Notes: generated by a model not told the origin, from the sequence alone. A stretch of DNA of 64,000 bases from Ectothiorhodospiraceae bacterium (GCA_007125985.1 SLCE01000005.1:1-64000); one strand, 5' to 3'; positions 36,187 to 46,164 are shown, counted from the first letter of the stretch. Made by a program: numbers and translations.

Positions 36187-36254
36187 GCATTGCAACATCC
36201 CGGACTGTTACCGTCATGTCCCGGGCACTTCCCAGACACTAACGGAGCATTTGC

Positions 36255-38450
36255 ATGATTCCGATGCCGGCCGCAACACACCCCCTGTTCGACCCGTTCG
36301 GGCTGGTACGCGCCAGCCAGGAGTACTGGCGTGACAGTCTGGAGCGCAGCGTTCTGTATCTGGATGTGATGCATCAGCGCGGCAATCAGTACCTGGAGCA
36401 CATGGCGCAGACCAAGCCCAATGTGCTGGGCTTTGAAGCTGAAGTGCTGATGGATGGCCGTGAGCTACCGCACCCGGTGAACTACGAGTTGCTCCGTATT
36501 CTGCCGCCGGACGGCGTGGAGGTGGACTTCGAGAAACGCCCGTTCGTGGTCGTTGACCCGCGCGCCGGCCACGGCCCGGGCATCGGCGGCTTCAAGCCGG
36601 ACAGCGAGGTGGGTGTGGCCCTGCGGGCCGGCCATCCATGTTATTTCATCGGCTTTCTCCCGCACCCGGAACCGGGTCAGACCGTTGAGGACGTCATCGA
36701 GGCGGAAATCCAGTTCCTTCGCCACGTGATTGAGCGGCACCCGGACGTCTCCGAGAAGCCCATGGTGGTGGGTAACTGCCAGGCCGGATGGCAGATGATG
36801 ATGGCTGCAGCCCTAGAACCCGACTGCTTCGGCCCCATCCTGATCGCCGGGGCCCCCCTGTCCTATTGGGCCGGGGACCGGGCCGGCGCGCCCATGCGTT
36901 ACACCGGCGGCATGTCAGGGGGCAGCTGGATGACCGCGTTGGCCAGCGACTTGGGCAACGGCCTGTTCGACGGCGCATGGCTGGTGGACAACTTCGAGCG
37001 CCTTAACCCGGCCAATACGCTGTGGAAAAAGCAATACTATCTGTATACCCACGTGGACGACGAAGCCCAACGCTACCTGGAATTCGAGCGCTGGTGGGGC
37101 GGGCACGTTTACCTGGGCGCGGAAGAGATCCAGTACATCGTCGACAATCTGTTCGTCGGCAATCGTCTGTCCACGGCCCAGTTGGTGACCCGGGATGGTC
37201 GCCGTATTGACCTGCGCAACATCCGCTCGCCGGTGGTGGTGTTCTGCTCCCAGGGTGACAACATCACGCCTCCTCCGCAGGCGCTGGGCTGGATCCGCGA
37301 CCTTTACGAGGGCGTGGAAGACATCACCGCGCATGACCAGACCATCGTCTATTGTGTGCATGACAGCACCGGGCATCTGGGCATTTTTGTATCCGGCAGT
37401 GTGTCCCGGAAGGAACACACTGAATTCACGGCCAACATGGACTATATCGACGTCCTGCCCCCGGGACTGTACGAAACCACCGTGACGCCGTCGGCAGAGC
37501 GCACCGAAGGCGAGACGCCGGAGCGGGACTATCTGCTGGAGTTCACGCCGCGCACCATTGAGGAACTCGACCGCGACCACATCCACCATCGGGTGGATGA
37601 TGACACCCGGTTCGCCACCGTGGCGCGTATCTCCGAGATCAACCTGGGGCTCTACCGCTTGTTCCTCCAGCCCTGGGTTCGCGCCGGGGTCAACGAGCAA
37701 TTCGCGGACTGGACCCGCCTGATGCATCCCGCGCGCCTGCGCTATCGGCTTTACAGTGATCGCAACCCGCTGATGTCGGTCATTCCGGCATTGGCCGCGC
37801 GTGTCCGGTCCGACCGCCAGGCCGCACCCGCCGATAATCTGTTCCGTACACTGGAGAATGCGGCCTCCGACCAGATCGTCAACGGTCTCAATCTGTTCCG
37901 GGATCTGCGCGATCAGGCAGTCGAGCACCTGTTCCTGGACATATACGGACAGCCGGTGCTTCAGGCGCTTGTCGGCCTCTACGGCGATGCCCACGTCCAC
38001 CGCCGCCGGCCAGGGGCGGAACCGGAGCACCGCCGTTTCGTACAGCGACGCAAGAATGAACTGAGCGAACACATCGCCCAGGGCGGCAGTCATGAGGCAC
38101 TGATGCGCGCCGTGATCTATGTGTTGGGTGGTTCGCCGGCAACGGATGAACGCAACTTCAAGCGCTTGCGTGCATCACGTGCCGAACTGGAACCGAGTGC
38201 TGATCTCGCCTCCTACAAGGACCTGGTACGGGACCAGTTCGCGATTCTCAAACTGGACCGTAATGCGGCCCTGGAAGCGATCCCGACCATGCTGGCCGGC
38301 GAATCCATAAAGGCCATCGACACCCACCTGGAGCACCTGGATCAGGTTGTGGCTGCCAGCGGAGAGCTATCCGAGCGGGCCGCCAGTCGCTACGAGCGGA
38401 TCAAGGAGCTATTCGAACAGGCCAAGAAACGCCGGCGTCGCAAGGCCTGA
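36255..38450 (+). CDS. DUF3141 / PhaC-like alpha/beta-hydrolase family protein
   Basis: 731 aa, PFVVVDPRAGHGPGIGGFKPDSEVGVALRAGHPCYFIGFLPHPEPGQTVEDVI, MVVGNCQAGWQMMMAAA nucleophile-elbow-like GNCQAG, long helical C-terminus. Confidence 0.85.
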   Translation: MIPMPAATHPLFDPFGLVRASQEYWRDSLERSVLYLDVMHQRGNQYLEHMAQTKPNVLGFEAEVLMDGRELPHPVNYELLRILPPDGVEVDFEKRPFVVVDPRAGHGPGIGGFKPDSEVGVALRAGHPCYFIGFLPHPEPGQTVEDVIEAEIQFLRHVIERHPDVSEKPMVVGNCQAGWQMMMAAALEPDCFGPILIAGAPLSYWAGDRAGAPMRYTGGMSGGSWMTALASDLGNGLFDGAWLVDNFERLNPANTLWKKQYYLYTHVDDEAQRYLEFERWWGGHVYLGAEEIQYIVDNLFVGNRLSTAQLVTRDGRRIDLRNIRSPVVVFCSQGDNITPPPQALGWIRDLYEGVEDITAHDQTIVYCVHDSTGHLGIFVSGSVSRKEHTEFTANMDYIDVLPPGLYETTVTPSAERTEGETPERDYLLEFTPRTIEELDRDHIHHRVDDDTRFATVARISEINLGLYRLFLQPWVRAGVNEQFADWTRLMHPARLRYRLYSDRNPLMSVIPALAARVRSDRQAAPADNLFRTLENAASDQIVNGLNLFRDLRDQAVEHLFLDIYGQPVLQALVGLYGDAHVHRRRPGAEPEHRRFVQRRKNELSEHIAQGGSHEALMRAVIYVLGGSPATDERNFKRLRASRAELEPSADLASYKDLVRDQFAILKLDRNAALEAIPTMLAGESIKAIDTHLEHLDQVVAASGELSERAASRYERIKELFEQAKKRRRRKA

Positions 38451-38564
38451 ACCCTATCAGGGGCATGTTGCCGACATGCCCCTTTCCCTCCCCCCTTCTC
38501 CGACGCCCTCCCGAGTCCGGTAAACACGCCGCAGCCCCATGGCCCTGGTTGTTGAAAGCTTGGC

Positions 38565-38757
38565 GAAACACTGATTTATTCCCGTGGTGCTCTGGCTTTG
38601 CAGCGGGTTCGGAGGCAAGGCGCGGCTCGCAGGCAATGGCCGTCGCCCTTGGCCAGAGCCGCAACGCGGCAACCGGATACGCTGCAAGGCTCCGTAGGGC
38701 GGACCATTCGCATGCGAATGGCTCCGCAGAGCATCATGGGAATAGATCAGTGTTTCC
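38565..38757. repeat. Intermediate copy (~193 bp) of the dispersed palindromic repeat
   Basis: GAAACACTGATTTATTCCCGTGGTGCTCTGGCTTTGCAGCG ... CGCAGAGCATCATGGGAATAGATCAGTGTTTCC; lacks ~70 bp of the 10694-10956 copy. Confidence 0.92.
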
Positions 38758-38797
38758 CTAGTAAGCTTGTGCAACACCGGTTTCACTGGAGGGACGC

Positions 38798-40060
38798 ATG
38801 CAGCATACGCAGGAGCCTCGGGCAGCCGCTCCGCTGCACTACGGATGGATCATTGTCATAGTTGGTGTGCTGGCCGTGGTGGCAGCACTGGGTCTGGGGC
38901 GTTTCGCCCTCGGCATGCTGCTTCCCTCCATGAGCGAATCCCTGCCGCTGAGCTACGCGGAAATGGGCTTTATCAGCACCGGGAACTTCGTCGGGTACCT
39001 GATCGCTGTCCTAGGCGTTGGCCCGCTGGAAAGACGCTTTGGCGCCCGCACCATTGTCTCGGGCGGGCTGCTACTGGTGGGTGGCTCCATGGTCCTGGTG
39101 GCTTTCGCCCAATCGTTTCCGCAGGTTCTGTTCCTCTATTTCATCACCGGCCTGGGTAGCGGCTGCGCCAACGTGCAGATGATGGGCCTGGTCTCCCACT
39201 GGTTTGCACGGGACCGCCGTGGCCGTGCGGCCGGCTTCATGGTCAGCGGCAGCGGCTTCGGTATCATGCTCGCCGGCCTGATGGTTCCCTGGATCAACCA
39301 GGCCGCCGGCATGGAGGGATGGCGGACCAGCTGGCTGGTTCTGGGGTTGATTGCCCTGGTTTTAGCTGCCCTGGCGCTGGTGCTGGTCCGGAACCGGCCC
39401 GAAGACAAGGGGCTGCAACCGGTGACGTCACTTCCCGCCATGGCACCCAATGGCAATCAGACCACCCCCGGCGAACCGCCATCGCTTCCCGGCGGGCAAA
39501 AGACCCGGTTACTGCTCAACCTCGGCGGCATTTATCTGCTGTTCGGCTACACCTATGCCATCTATGCCACCTTCGTTGTGACCACGTTGGTACAGGAGTA
39601 CGGGCTCCCTGAGGCCAATGCCGGGGTGTACTGGGCCTGGATCGGTTTCTTCAGCCTGTTCTCCGGCCCTGTGTTCGGTCTGCTGTCCGATCGCTGGGGG
39701 CGCCGCGAGGCGCTGATGCTGGCCTTCGCCGTTCAAGCCACATCCTATTCGCTGATTGCATTGGGAAGCGGCGTGACAACGGTCTATCTGTCCGTGTTCC
39801 TGTTCGGCATCGCTGCATGGGCCATTCCCGGCATCATGGCGGCGGCCACCGGCGACTACATGGGACCAAAACATGCGGCCAGCGCCTTCGGCCTCATCAC
39901 CTTCCTGTTCGGCATCGGCCAAGTGGCCGGGCCGGCGATTGCCGGCATGCTCACCGAGTGGCAACGCAGCTTTGCAGGCAGTTACCTCATGGCGGCCGCG
40001 CTGGCGCTTGTGGCTCTGCTCTGGTGTCTGGTGCTGCGCCGCCCGCCCGAGACCCCGTGA
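38798..40060 (+). CDS. MFS transporter, YbfB/YjiJ-like
   Basis: 420 aa, 12-TM pattern, YGWIIVIVGVLAVVAALGLGRFALGMLLPSMSESLPLSYAEMGFISTGNFVGYLI. Confidence 0.88.
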   Translation: MQHTQEPRAAAPLHYGWIIVIVGVLAVVAALGLGRFALGMLLPSMSESLPLSYAEMGFISTGNFVGYLIAVLGVGPLERRFGARTIVSGGLLLVGGSMVLVAFAQSFPQVLFLYFITGLGSGCANVQMMGLVSHWFARDRRGRAAGFMVSGSGFGIMLAGLMVPWINQAAGMEGWRTSWLVLGLIALVLAALALVLVRNRPEDKGLQPVTSLPAMAPNGNQTTPGEPPSLPGGQKTRLLLNLGGIYLLFGYTYAIYATFVVTTLVQEYGLPEANAGVYWAWIGFFSLFSGPVFGLLSDRWGRREALMLAFAVQATSYSLIALGSGVTTVYLSVFLFGIAAWAIPGIMAAATGDYMGPKHAASAFGLITFLFGIGQVAGPAIAGMLTEWQRSFAGSYLMAAALALVALLWCLVLRRPPETP

Positions 40061-40130
40061 ATCAGCGGTAAGGCCCGCCGATCTGCTAGCCTTGCGGGAC
40101 ATGATCATCTCTTCAGGAGGACTCTCTCCC

Positions 40131-41276
40131 ATGAACAGGCTGACTCGAACCCTCGCGGTGCCGACCGCCGCTCTGGCCTTGCTGCTGACCGGCACGGCCC
40201 AGGCCGACAACGTGGTGGACGAGACGGATACCGAGTACGAGCGAATCCGGCTGGTGCAGGTCGTCGGCAACCTGGAACATCCCTGGGCCGTCGCATTCCT
40301 GCCTGACGGCCGCAAGTTGATCACGGAACGCGCCCGGGGACTCTATTTGGTTGACGGCGGGGAGAAGACGCGCATCGAAGGCGTTCCGGATTTTCAGGCC
40401 CGTGGCCAAGGGGGGCTGCTGGACGTGGTGCTGCACCCGGACTATGACGACAACGGCTGGATTTACCTGACCTACTCCAAGGCCGATGGCAACCGCTCCA
40501 CCCCCGCGCTGGCCCGCGCTCGCCTGGACGGCCACCGTCTTGCGGACGTGGAGGAGTTGTTTGAATCCAACGAGTACACCAGTCCAGGCCGGCACTATGG
40601 TTCCCGCGTCCTGTTCCTGGACGACGGCAGCCTGCTGATGACCATTGGCGACCGGGGCGCTGAGCCGCCGCGTGCCCAGGACACCCTGGACCATTCCGGC
40701 ACCGTGGTGCGCCTGAATGAGGACGGCTCCGTGCCCGAGGACAACCCCTTTGTGGGTAACGATGCCTATGCACCGGAAATCTACAGCTACGGGCATCGCA
40801 ACATCCAGGGCATCATCCAGCACCCCGAGACGGGGGAGGTCTGGGCCACGGAACACGGGCCACGGGGCGGCGACGAGTTGAATCTGATCGAACCGGGGAA
40901 AAACTACGGTTGGCCGACCGCGACCCTGGGGCGGGATTACCGTACCGAAGGGGAGTTCCCGGACGCCGAGACGCGGCGGCACGAGGATATGACGGATCCC
41001 GTGTTCGAGTTCCTGCCCACCCTGGCCCCCTCCGGTCTTGCGGTGGTCAGCGGCGACCGTTTTCCCGCCTGGGAAGGCAATCTGCTTGCCGGGGGGCTGC
41101 GTGCCGAGCGCGTTCTGCGGCTGGTGATCGAGGACCAGACCGTGGTTCATGCCGAAGAGCTGTTACACGGCGTAATGGGCCGCATCCGTGACGTCCGGCA
41201 GGGCCCGGATGGCCATATCTATGTGCTGAATGATGCGTCGGATGCCGGCCTGTACCGTCTCGAGCCAGCGGAGTAA
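40131..41276 (+). CDS. PQQ-dependent soluble aldose/sugar dehydrogenase family (YliI/Asd-like)
   Basis: Signal peptide; VGNLEHPWAVAFLPDGRKLITER, LLDVVLHPDYDDNGWIYLTYS, YSYGHRNIQGI, EHGPRGGDELNLIEPGKNYGWP; start trimmed from ORF 39873. Confidence 0.92.
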   Translation: MNRLTRTLAVPTAALALLLTGTAQADNVVDETDTEYERIRLVQVVGNLEHPWAVAFLPDGRKLITERARGLYLVDGGEKTRIEGVPDFQARGQGGLLDVVLHPDYDDNGWIYLTYSKADGNRSTPALARARLDGHRLADVEELFESNEYTSPGRHYGSRVLFLDDGSLLMTIGDRGAEPPRAQDTLDHSGTVVRLNEDGSVPEDNPFVGNDAYAPEIYSYGHRNIQGIIQHPETGEVWATEHGPRGGDELNLIEPGKNYGWPTATLGRDYRTEGEFPDAETRRHEDMTDPVFEFLPTLAPSGLAVVSGDRFPAWEGNLLAGGLRAERVLRLVIEDQTVVHAEELLHGVMGRIRDVRQGPDGHIYVLNDASDAGLYRLEPAE

Positions 41277-41312
41277 TCCCTTTCCGGCTGGAGTCCACAG
41301 CCCTGGAAGGAT

Positions 41313-42278
41313 TCACTGGCGCGAGGCAGCCTGCCGATCCAACCACACCATCAGGCCCTGGGTGTTGAGCTGGACATCCAGGGCCAAAGCCTTCCGGATG
41401 GCGCGCTCCGGCCAATCCACGCCGTGCATGCGGAGTGCCCCGATAAACCAATCCTGCAGGTCCCCGGCGATACGCTGTGGGCGGGCATCACCTGCATCCG
41501 CATGGCGCCGCGCTATCTCCACATGCGCCTCCAGACCGGCATGCAGGTCGTCCGCCAGTCGCGGAATACCGGTGACCTCCCCGAAATGGGTCAGGTAGAT
41601 GGCGGCAGGGTCCAGTGCGCAGAGCCGGTCAATGGACCGGTGGGCTGCATCCGGGTCGAAATGCACCGGGGAGGTGGTGGGCATGATAAACGGCCCGCGC
41701 TCGGTGTCGAAGTCGCGATATGACACACCAAAGGTGTCCCCCGAGAACACCACATCGGCTGCCTCGTCCAACATGCAGTAATGGTGGTTCGCATGTCCGG
41801 GAGTATCCAGGAATTGCAGCATACGCTGTCCCAGTGGCAGGCGGTCGCCATCCCGCACCACATGCACGCGCTCCTCCGGCACCGGAATCAACTCGCCGTA
41901 ATGCCGGGCCATGGTCTCGGCGCCGTACACGGCCCGCGCCCCTTCGTACAGCGCGGAAGGGTCGATCATGTGGCGAGCCCCCCGGGGATGAACCACGAGA
42001 GTGGCATCCGGCAGCTGCCGCATCATCTCCCCGGCACCGCCGGCGTGATCCAGGTGCACATGGGTGACGCAGACGTACCGTACCTGGCTGCGGGCTAAGC
42101 CCTTCTGCGCCAGCGCCGACAGAATCACCGGCACCGAAAAGTTACTGCCCACATCCACCAGCGCCGCCTCGTTCCCATCCCGCAACAGATGGCACGCCGC
42201 CAGCATGCGGGTACCTGCGAAACGTGTGTCGATGGCGGTCACGCCGGAGGCATAGTCGATCATGGTCACATCAGACAT
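41313..42278 (-). CDS. MBL-fold metallohydrolase
   Basis: 321 aa, VTHVHLDHAGGAGEMMRQLP, DTPGHANHHYCMLDEAADVVFSGDTFGVSY. Confidence 0.92.
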   Translation of the reverse strand: MSDVTMIDYASGVTAIDTRFAGTRMLAACHLLRDGNEAALVDVGSNFSVPVILSALAQKGLARSQVRYVCVTHVHLDHAGGAGEMMRQLPDATLVVHPRGARHMIDPSALYEGARAVYGAETMARHYGELIPVPEERVHVVRDGDRLPLGQRMLQFLDTPGHANHHYCMLDEAADVVFSGDTFGVSYRDFDTERGPFIMPTTSPVHFDPDAAHRSIDRLCALDPAAIYLTHFGEVTGIPRLADDLHAGLEAHVEIARRHADAGDARPQRIAGDLQDWFIGALRMHGVDWPERAIRKALALDVQLNTQGLMVWLDRQAASRQ

Positions 42279-42484
42279 ACCTGAATCCTTGCTGATTGAT
42301 GTTACGCATAACGAATACGTGCATCGCTGGAAGTTTCAAGCGTACACGACATTGCATAGGTCATGCCTCGTCACGATTTCCGCCAGCCTGCTTGATGATA
42401 ACTGGATCACGGCGGCCGCCGCGGTTACTCTCAAGGGAAACACGGATCTGTTCCCAAGAGCCCATTCCAAGAACAAGAGATTGA

Positions 42485-43171
42485 ATGACCATGACGTTCA
42501 CTAACGCCCTCTCCCTGCGCACGGCCGTGACGGGTCTGGCCTGCGCCGCCCTGATGCTGGCCGCCCCTGTCCAAGCCGCAGACCAGGACGAGCAACGGGC
42601 CCTCTACAGCATCGGTTACCTGTTTGCAGAGCAACTCGGCGAGTTGGAACTGGATGAACAGGAGGCCGAAGCGCTGCTCGAGGGTTTTCGGGCGCGCCTG
42701 ACCGGGGAAGCTCCCGATCATGACCCGCGGCAGGATATGGAGCTGATCAACCGCTTCATCACCGACCGCCAGGGCCAGGCCGCCGCCCGCATGCGGGACC
42801 GGGAACAAGCCTTTATCCAGGAATTCGTGGAATCCGGCGGGACGCTGACCGAATCGGGGCTCGCCTACACCATCATCAAGGAAGGCAGCGGCGACAAGCC
42901 GGCCGCCACGGACACGGTGGAAGTGCATTACGAAGGCCGGCTCACCACGGGTGAGGTTTTCGATTCCTCCCACGAGCGGGGGCAACCGGCCACGTTCCCG
43001 CTGAACCGGGTAATCGACGGCTGGACGGAAGGCCTGCAATTGATCGCTCCCGGCGGGAAAATCCGCCTGGTCATTCCTTCCGAGCTCGCCTATGGGGATC
43101 AGGGCTCTCCGCCCTCCATCCCGGGTGGCGCCACGCTGATCTTTGACATCGAACTGCTGGACGTCCACTAG
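42485..43171 (+). CDS. FKBP-type peptidyl-prolyl cis-trans isomerase (Mip/FkpA-like)
   Basis: Signal peptide, N-terminal dimerisation-like helices, VEVHYEGRLTTGEVFDSSHERGQPATFPLNRVIDGWTEGLQLI..IPSELAYGDQG. Confidence 0.94.
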   Translation: MTMTFTNALSLRTAVTGLACAALMLAAPVQAADQDEQRALYSIGYLFAEQLGELELDEQEAEALLEGFRARLTGEAPDHDPRQDMELINRFITDRQGQAAARMRDREQAFIQEFVESGGTLTESGLAYTIIKEGSGDKPAATDTVEVHYEGRLTTGEVFDSSHERGQPATFPLNRVIDGWTEGLQLIAPGGKIRLVIPSELAYGDQGSPPSIPGGATLIFDIELLDVH

Positions 43172-43250
43172 GGAAGCGCTGAACCATTCCCTTGGCCCCG
43201 GAGAGGGCATCGCCCTCCCCGGACGCGCCGCCAGCGGGGGATCCCGACTG

Positions 43251-44456
43251 ATGGTACTGAATGCGGCGGATCAGGGCGTCCGCCGGCCGCCTTTTCTGCT
43301 GTTGATCATTGTGCTGTGCGGCTTCGCGGGCACTTCCCTGTGGTTTGCCAGCAATGCGGTGATGGACGCCTTGCAGGCAGACCTCGGCCTGTCCAATGCG
43401 GATCTGGGGCACACCACTTCGGCAGTCCAGCTGGGTTTTATCAGCGGCACGCTGCTGTTCGCCTTTTTCGCCATTTCCGACCGCGTTTCGCCCCGGCTGC
43501 TGTTTCTGATCTGCGCCCTGGCCGGAGCTGTTGCCAATCTGGGCCTGGCCCTGTTGGCCCGGGACGCCGCCTCGGTCCTGTTGCTGCGGTTTCTCACCGG
43601 ATTATTTCTGGCGGGAATCTACCCCGTGGGGATGAAAATCGCGGCGGGCTGGTTTCAGCATGACCTGGGCAAGGCCATCGGATTTCTTGTGGGGTCGCTG
43701 ATGATCGGTACGGCGTTTCCGCACCTGTTACGAGGTCTGGGGCAGGATGTGCCCTGGGAGGTGGTGATCCTGTCCGTATCGGTGCTCGCCGCTCTGGGTG
43801 GTCTGTTGATGTACTTCGCCGTACCTGATGGCCCCCATCTCGCCCGCGGCGGGCGGTTTGACCCCAGGGCGCTGGGTGTGATTTTCGGTTCGCGTCGCTT
43901 CCGGGCATCCGCGTTCGGCTATTTCGGCCACATGTGGGAGTTGTATGCGTTCTGGGTTTTCGTGCCGGTGGTGCTCGCCGCCTATTTTGCGGGATCCCCC
44001 CTGAGCAACGGCGCCATCTCACTATGGTCATTCGCCATCATCGCCGCCGGCAGTATCGGCTGCATCGGGGGAGGCCTGCTGTCACTGCGCACGGGCAGTG
44101 CACCAGTGGCATTCTGGCAGCTGCTGGCCTCGGGTGTGTGCTGCGCCCTGTCGCCATTGCTGTTCCTGGCTCCTCCACCGGTATTCCTGGCCTTTCTGCT
44201 GTTCTGGGGCATTGTGGTGGCCGGGGATTCACCCCAGTTCTCCACACTCAACGCCCGCAATGCGCCCCCGCAACTGGTGGGCTCCGCGCTCACCATTGCC
44301 AACTGCATCGGCTTCACCATCAGCATCGTCAGCATTCAGCTGTTGAACGTGCTGGCAACAGGCCTGGACGCCCGTTACCTGTTCCTGCCCCTGGTGGTGG
44401 GCCCAATCGTTGGCCTAGCGGCCATGTTTACCCTGCTGCACCAGGAAACTGACTGA
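43251..44456 (+). CDS. MFS transporter
   Basis: MVLNAADQGVRRPPFLLLIIVLCGFAGTSLWFASNAVMDALQADLGLS; 12-TM pattern, GLFLAGIYPVGMKIAAGW. Confidence 0.88.
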   Translation: MVLNAADQGVRRPPFLLLIIVLCGFAGTSLWFASNAVMDALQADLGLSNADLGHTTSAVQLGFISGTLLFAFFAISDRVSPRLLFLICALAGAVANLGLALLARDAASVLLLRFLTGLFLAGIYPVGMKIAAGWFQHDLGKAIGFLVGSLMIGTAFPHLLRGLGQDVPWEVVILSVSVLAALGGLLMYFAVPDGPHLARGGRFDPRALGVIFGSRRFRASAFGYFGHMWELYAFWVFVPVVLAAYFAGSPLSNGAISLWSFAIIAAGSIGCIGGGLLSLRTGSAPVAFWQLLASGVCCALSPLLFLAPPPVFLAFLLFWGIVVAGDSPQFSTLNARNAPPQLVGSALTIANCIGFTISIVSIQLLNVLATGLDARYLFLPLVVGPIVGLAAMFTLLHQETD

Positions 44457-44473
44457 CTCAGACTGGGCTGAAT

Positions 44474-44971
44474 TCACCGCCCCACACTGAGAAACCAGGC
44501 AGCCAGGAGTCCCGCCAACGGTGCCAGAACCAGACTCACGGCGAGCCGGCGCCATACAAAAGCCCAGCCGATCATGGGTATCTCGAACGCCATCACCCGG
44601 TGCAGTGCAAGCACCGACCACGCTGTCAGCAGTGCGACCAGCTGCGGGGTTCCGACTCCCGCGCTGGCCAGCGCCATGGCCAGGGGAAACGTCACGATGG
44701 GTCCGCCGGGCAGCACCGCGCCCAGCAGCGACGCCAGCAGGATGCCCACGATACCGGAGGCGTCCCCGAGCAGCATGAGCATCCAGCGCTCGGGGATCAG
44801 TGCTGCGAGGAATCCCGCCGCCAGAAGGGCCACAGGCAGACGCACCAGCAACGGCCGCAGTTCCCGCCAACCCCCGGACAGCACCTCGCCATGGCGCACA
44901 TCCTCCCGCCGGGACGCGACATAGATCACCAGCACCGTCAGTACGGCAACAGAGACGTAGGCAAGCAGCAT
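44474..44971 (-). CDS. half-size permease-like membrane protein (B subunit of a tandem pair)
   Basis: ~165 aa, multi-TM; GAVLPGGPIVTFPLAMALASAG...TAWSVLALHRVMAFEIPMIG; ATG overlaps stop of the upstream paralog. Confidence 0.75.
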   Translation of the reverse strand: MLLAYVSVAVLTVLVIYVASRREDVRHGEVLSGGWRELRPLLVRLPVALLAAGFLAALIPERWMLMLLGDASGIVGILLASLLGAVLPGGPIVTFPLAMALASAGVGTPQLVALLTAWSVLALHRVMAFEIPMIGWAFVWRRLAVSLVLAPLAGLLAAWFLSVGR

Positions 44972-45543
44972 CAGCGCCGATCCCGCCGGCGGAACAGCAG
45001 CAGCGTCAGATAGCCGGCAATAAAAGGCAGGGGCAGCGAGACCAGCAAACGCAGGAGCACAAACTCCACCCCGAAGAACGCGATTTCCCAGACGAATACA
45101 CGCTGCAGACCCAGGACGCCCCAGGCCGTTACGTAGGTCACGCACACGGCAAGGCTGGCACCTGCGTGATACAAGCCAACCACCAGTGGGAAGGCGGCAA
45201 AGGGCCCTCCCGGCGTCAGTGTTCCCGCCACCGTGGCCAGCAGCAGGCCTCGGAATCCGCTCTCGGTTCCCACCCAGCGACGGGCCAGCGCCGGCGTCAC
45301 CAGGCGCTGTACGTACGCCCCCATCAGCACAGCCATGACTACAATGGGCAGCACCAACAACAGGAGCAGCCCCGCATCACCCACGGCGGAGGCGAACCGG
45401 TCAGGCCCGTGCAGCACCCACAACGCGATGCCGGAAACCACGGCAACGATCACGAACAGGATGGTCATGCCGTCGATAAGCGGGATAGTGCGGCGCGGCT
45501 GATTCATCAACTTGACCATGTCATGAACTTCGCGCCGCATCAT
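44971..45543 (-). CDS. half-size permease-like membrane protein (A subunit of a tandem pair)
   Basis: ~190 aa; GTLTPGGPFAAFPLVVGLYHAG...TAWGVLGLQRVFVWEIAFFGVEF; homologous to the 44474-44971 product; start uncertain among M codons at 45543/45519/45507. Confidence 0.72.
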   Translation of the reverse strand: MMRREVHDMVKLMNQPRRTIPLIDGMTILFVIVAVVSGIALWVLHGPDRFASAVGDAGLLLLLVLPIVVMAVLMGAYVQRLVTPALARRWVGTESGFRGLLLATVAGTLTPGGPFAAFPLVVGLYHAGASLAVCVTYVTAWGVLGLQRVFVWEIAFFGVEFVLLRLLVSLPLPFIAGYLTLLLFRRRDRR

Positions 45544-45670
45544 ACACCCCTTGCTGCCCGGCTGCAGGCCACCGCCGCTCTGGCAGCCCGGGCTTGCACC
45601 TGACCGGCATCGGGCGGATGCTGGGGCCACGAGAACCGGCCAGCAGGGCGGCCATGAAGGAGGAAGCGAC

Positions 45671-46123
45671 GTGGGCATCGCACTGGCATTGCACGTACTG
45701 GCATCCACCATTTGGGTGGGTGGGATGTTCTTCGCGTATATGGCCCTGCGACCAGTGGCGGCGGATTTGCTGGAACCACCGTTGCGTTTACGGCTGTGGT
45801 CCCGCGTGTTCCGGCGCTTCTTCCCGTGGGTCTGGTTGTCGGTGCTCCTGCTGCTGGCCTCGGGCTTCTGGATGCTGTTCGCCGTTTATAGGGGCATGGG
45901 CGGAGTCGGGGGCCACGTGCACCTCATGCTATTGTTGGGCCTGGTGATGAGCGCCATCTTCGCGTACATCTGGTTCTGGCCCTACACAGGCCTGCGTGCC
46001 GCGGTGGCCGCCGAAGACTGGCCCACCGGCGCGGCGCGACTCGCCACCATCCGCCGGTTGATCGCCACCAATCTGACCCTGGGGCTGCTGGTCATCGCCA
46101 TCGCCATCCTGGGGAAGTACTGA
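45671..46123 (+). CDS. CopD-like integral membrane protein
   Basis: VGIALALHVLASTIWVGGMFFAYMALRP...VHLMLLLGLVMSAIFAYIWFWPYTGLR; GTG start after AGGAAG. Confidence 0.8.
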   Translation: MGIALALHVLASTIWVGGMFFAYMALRPVAADLLEPPLRLRLWSRVFRRFFPWVWLSVLLLLASGFWMLFAVYRGMGGVGGHVHLMLLLGLVMSAIFAYIWFWPYTGLRAAVAAEDWPTGAARLATIRRLIATNLTLGLLVIAIAILGKY

Positions 46124-46164
46124 TCAATTGCCATAAATGACTGAGGAAGCGCTTCCCTAAGCGT

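Noticed and set aside
40131-41276. PQQ-type dehydrogenase as part of a new redox system
   Set aside because: Ordinary YliI/Asd-like family protein with signal peptide; no PQQ biosynthesis or partner genes in the window.
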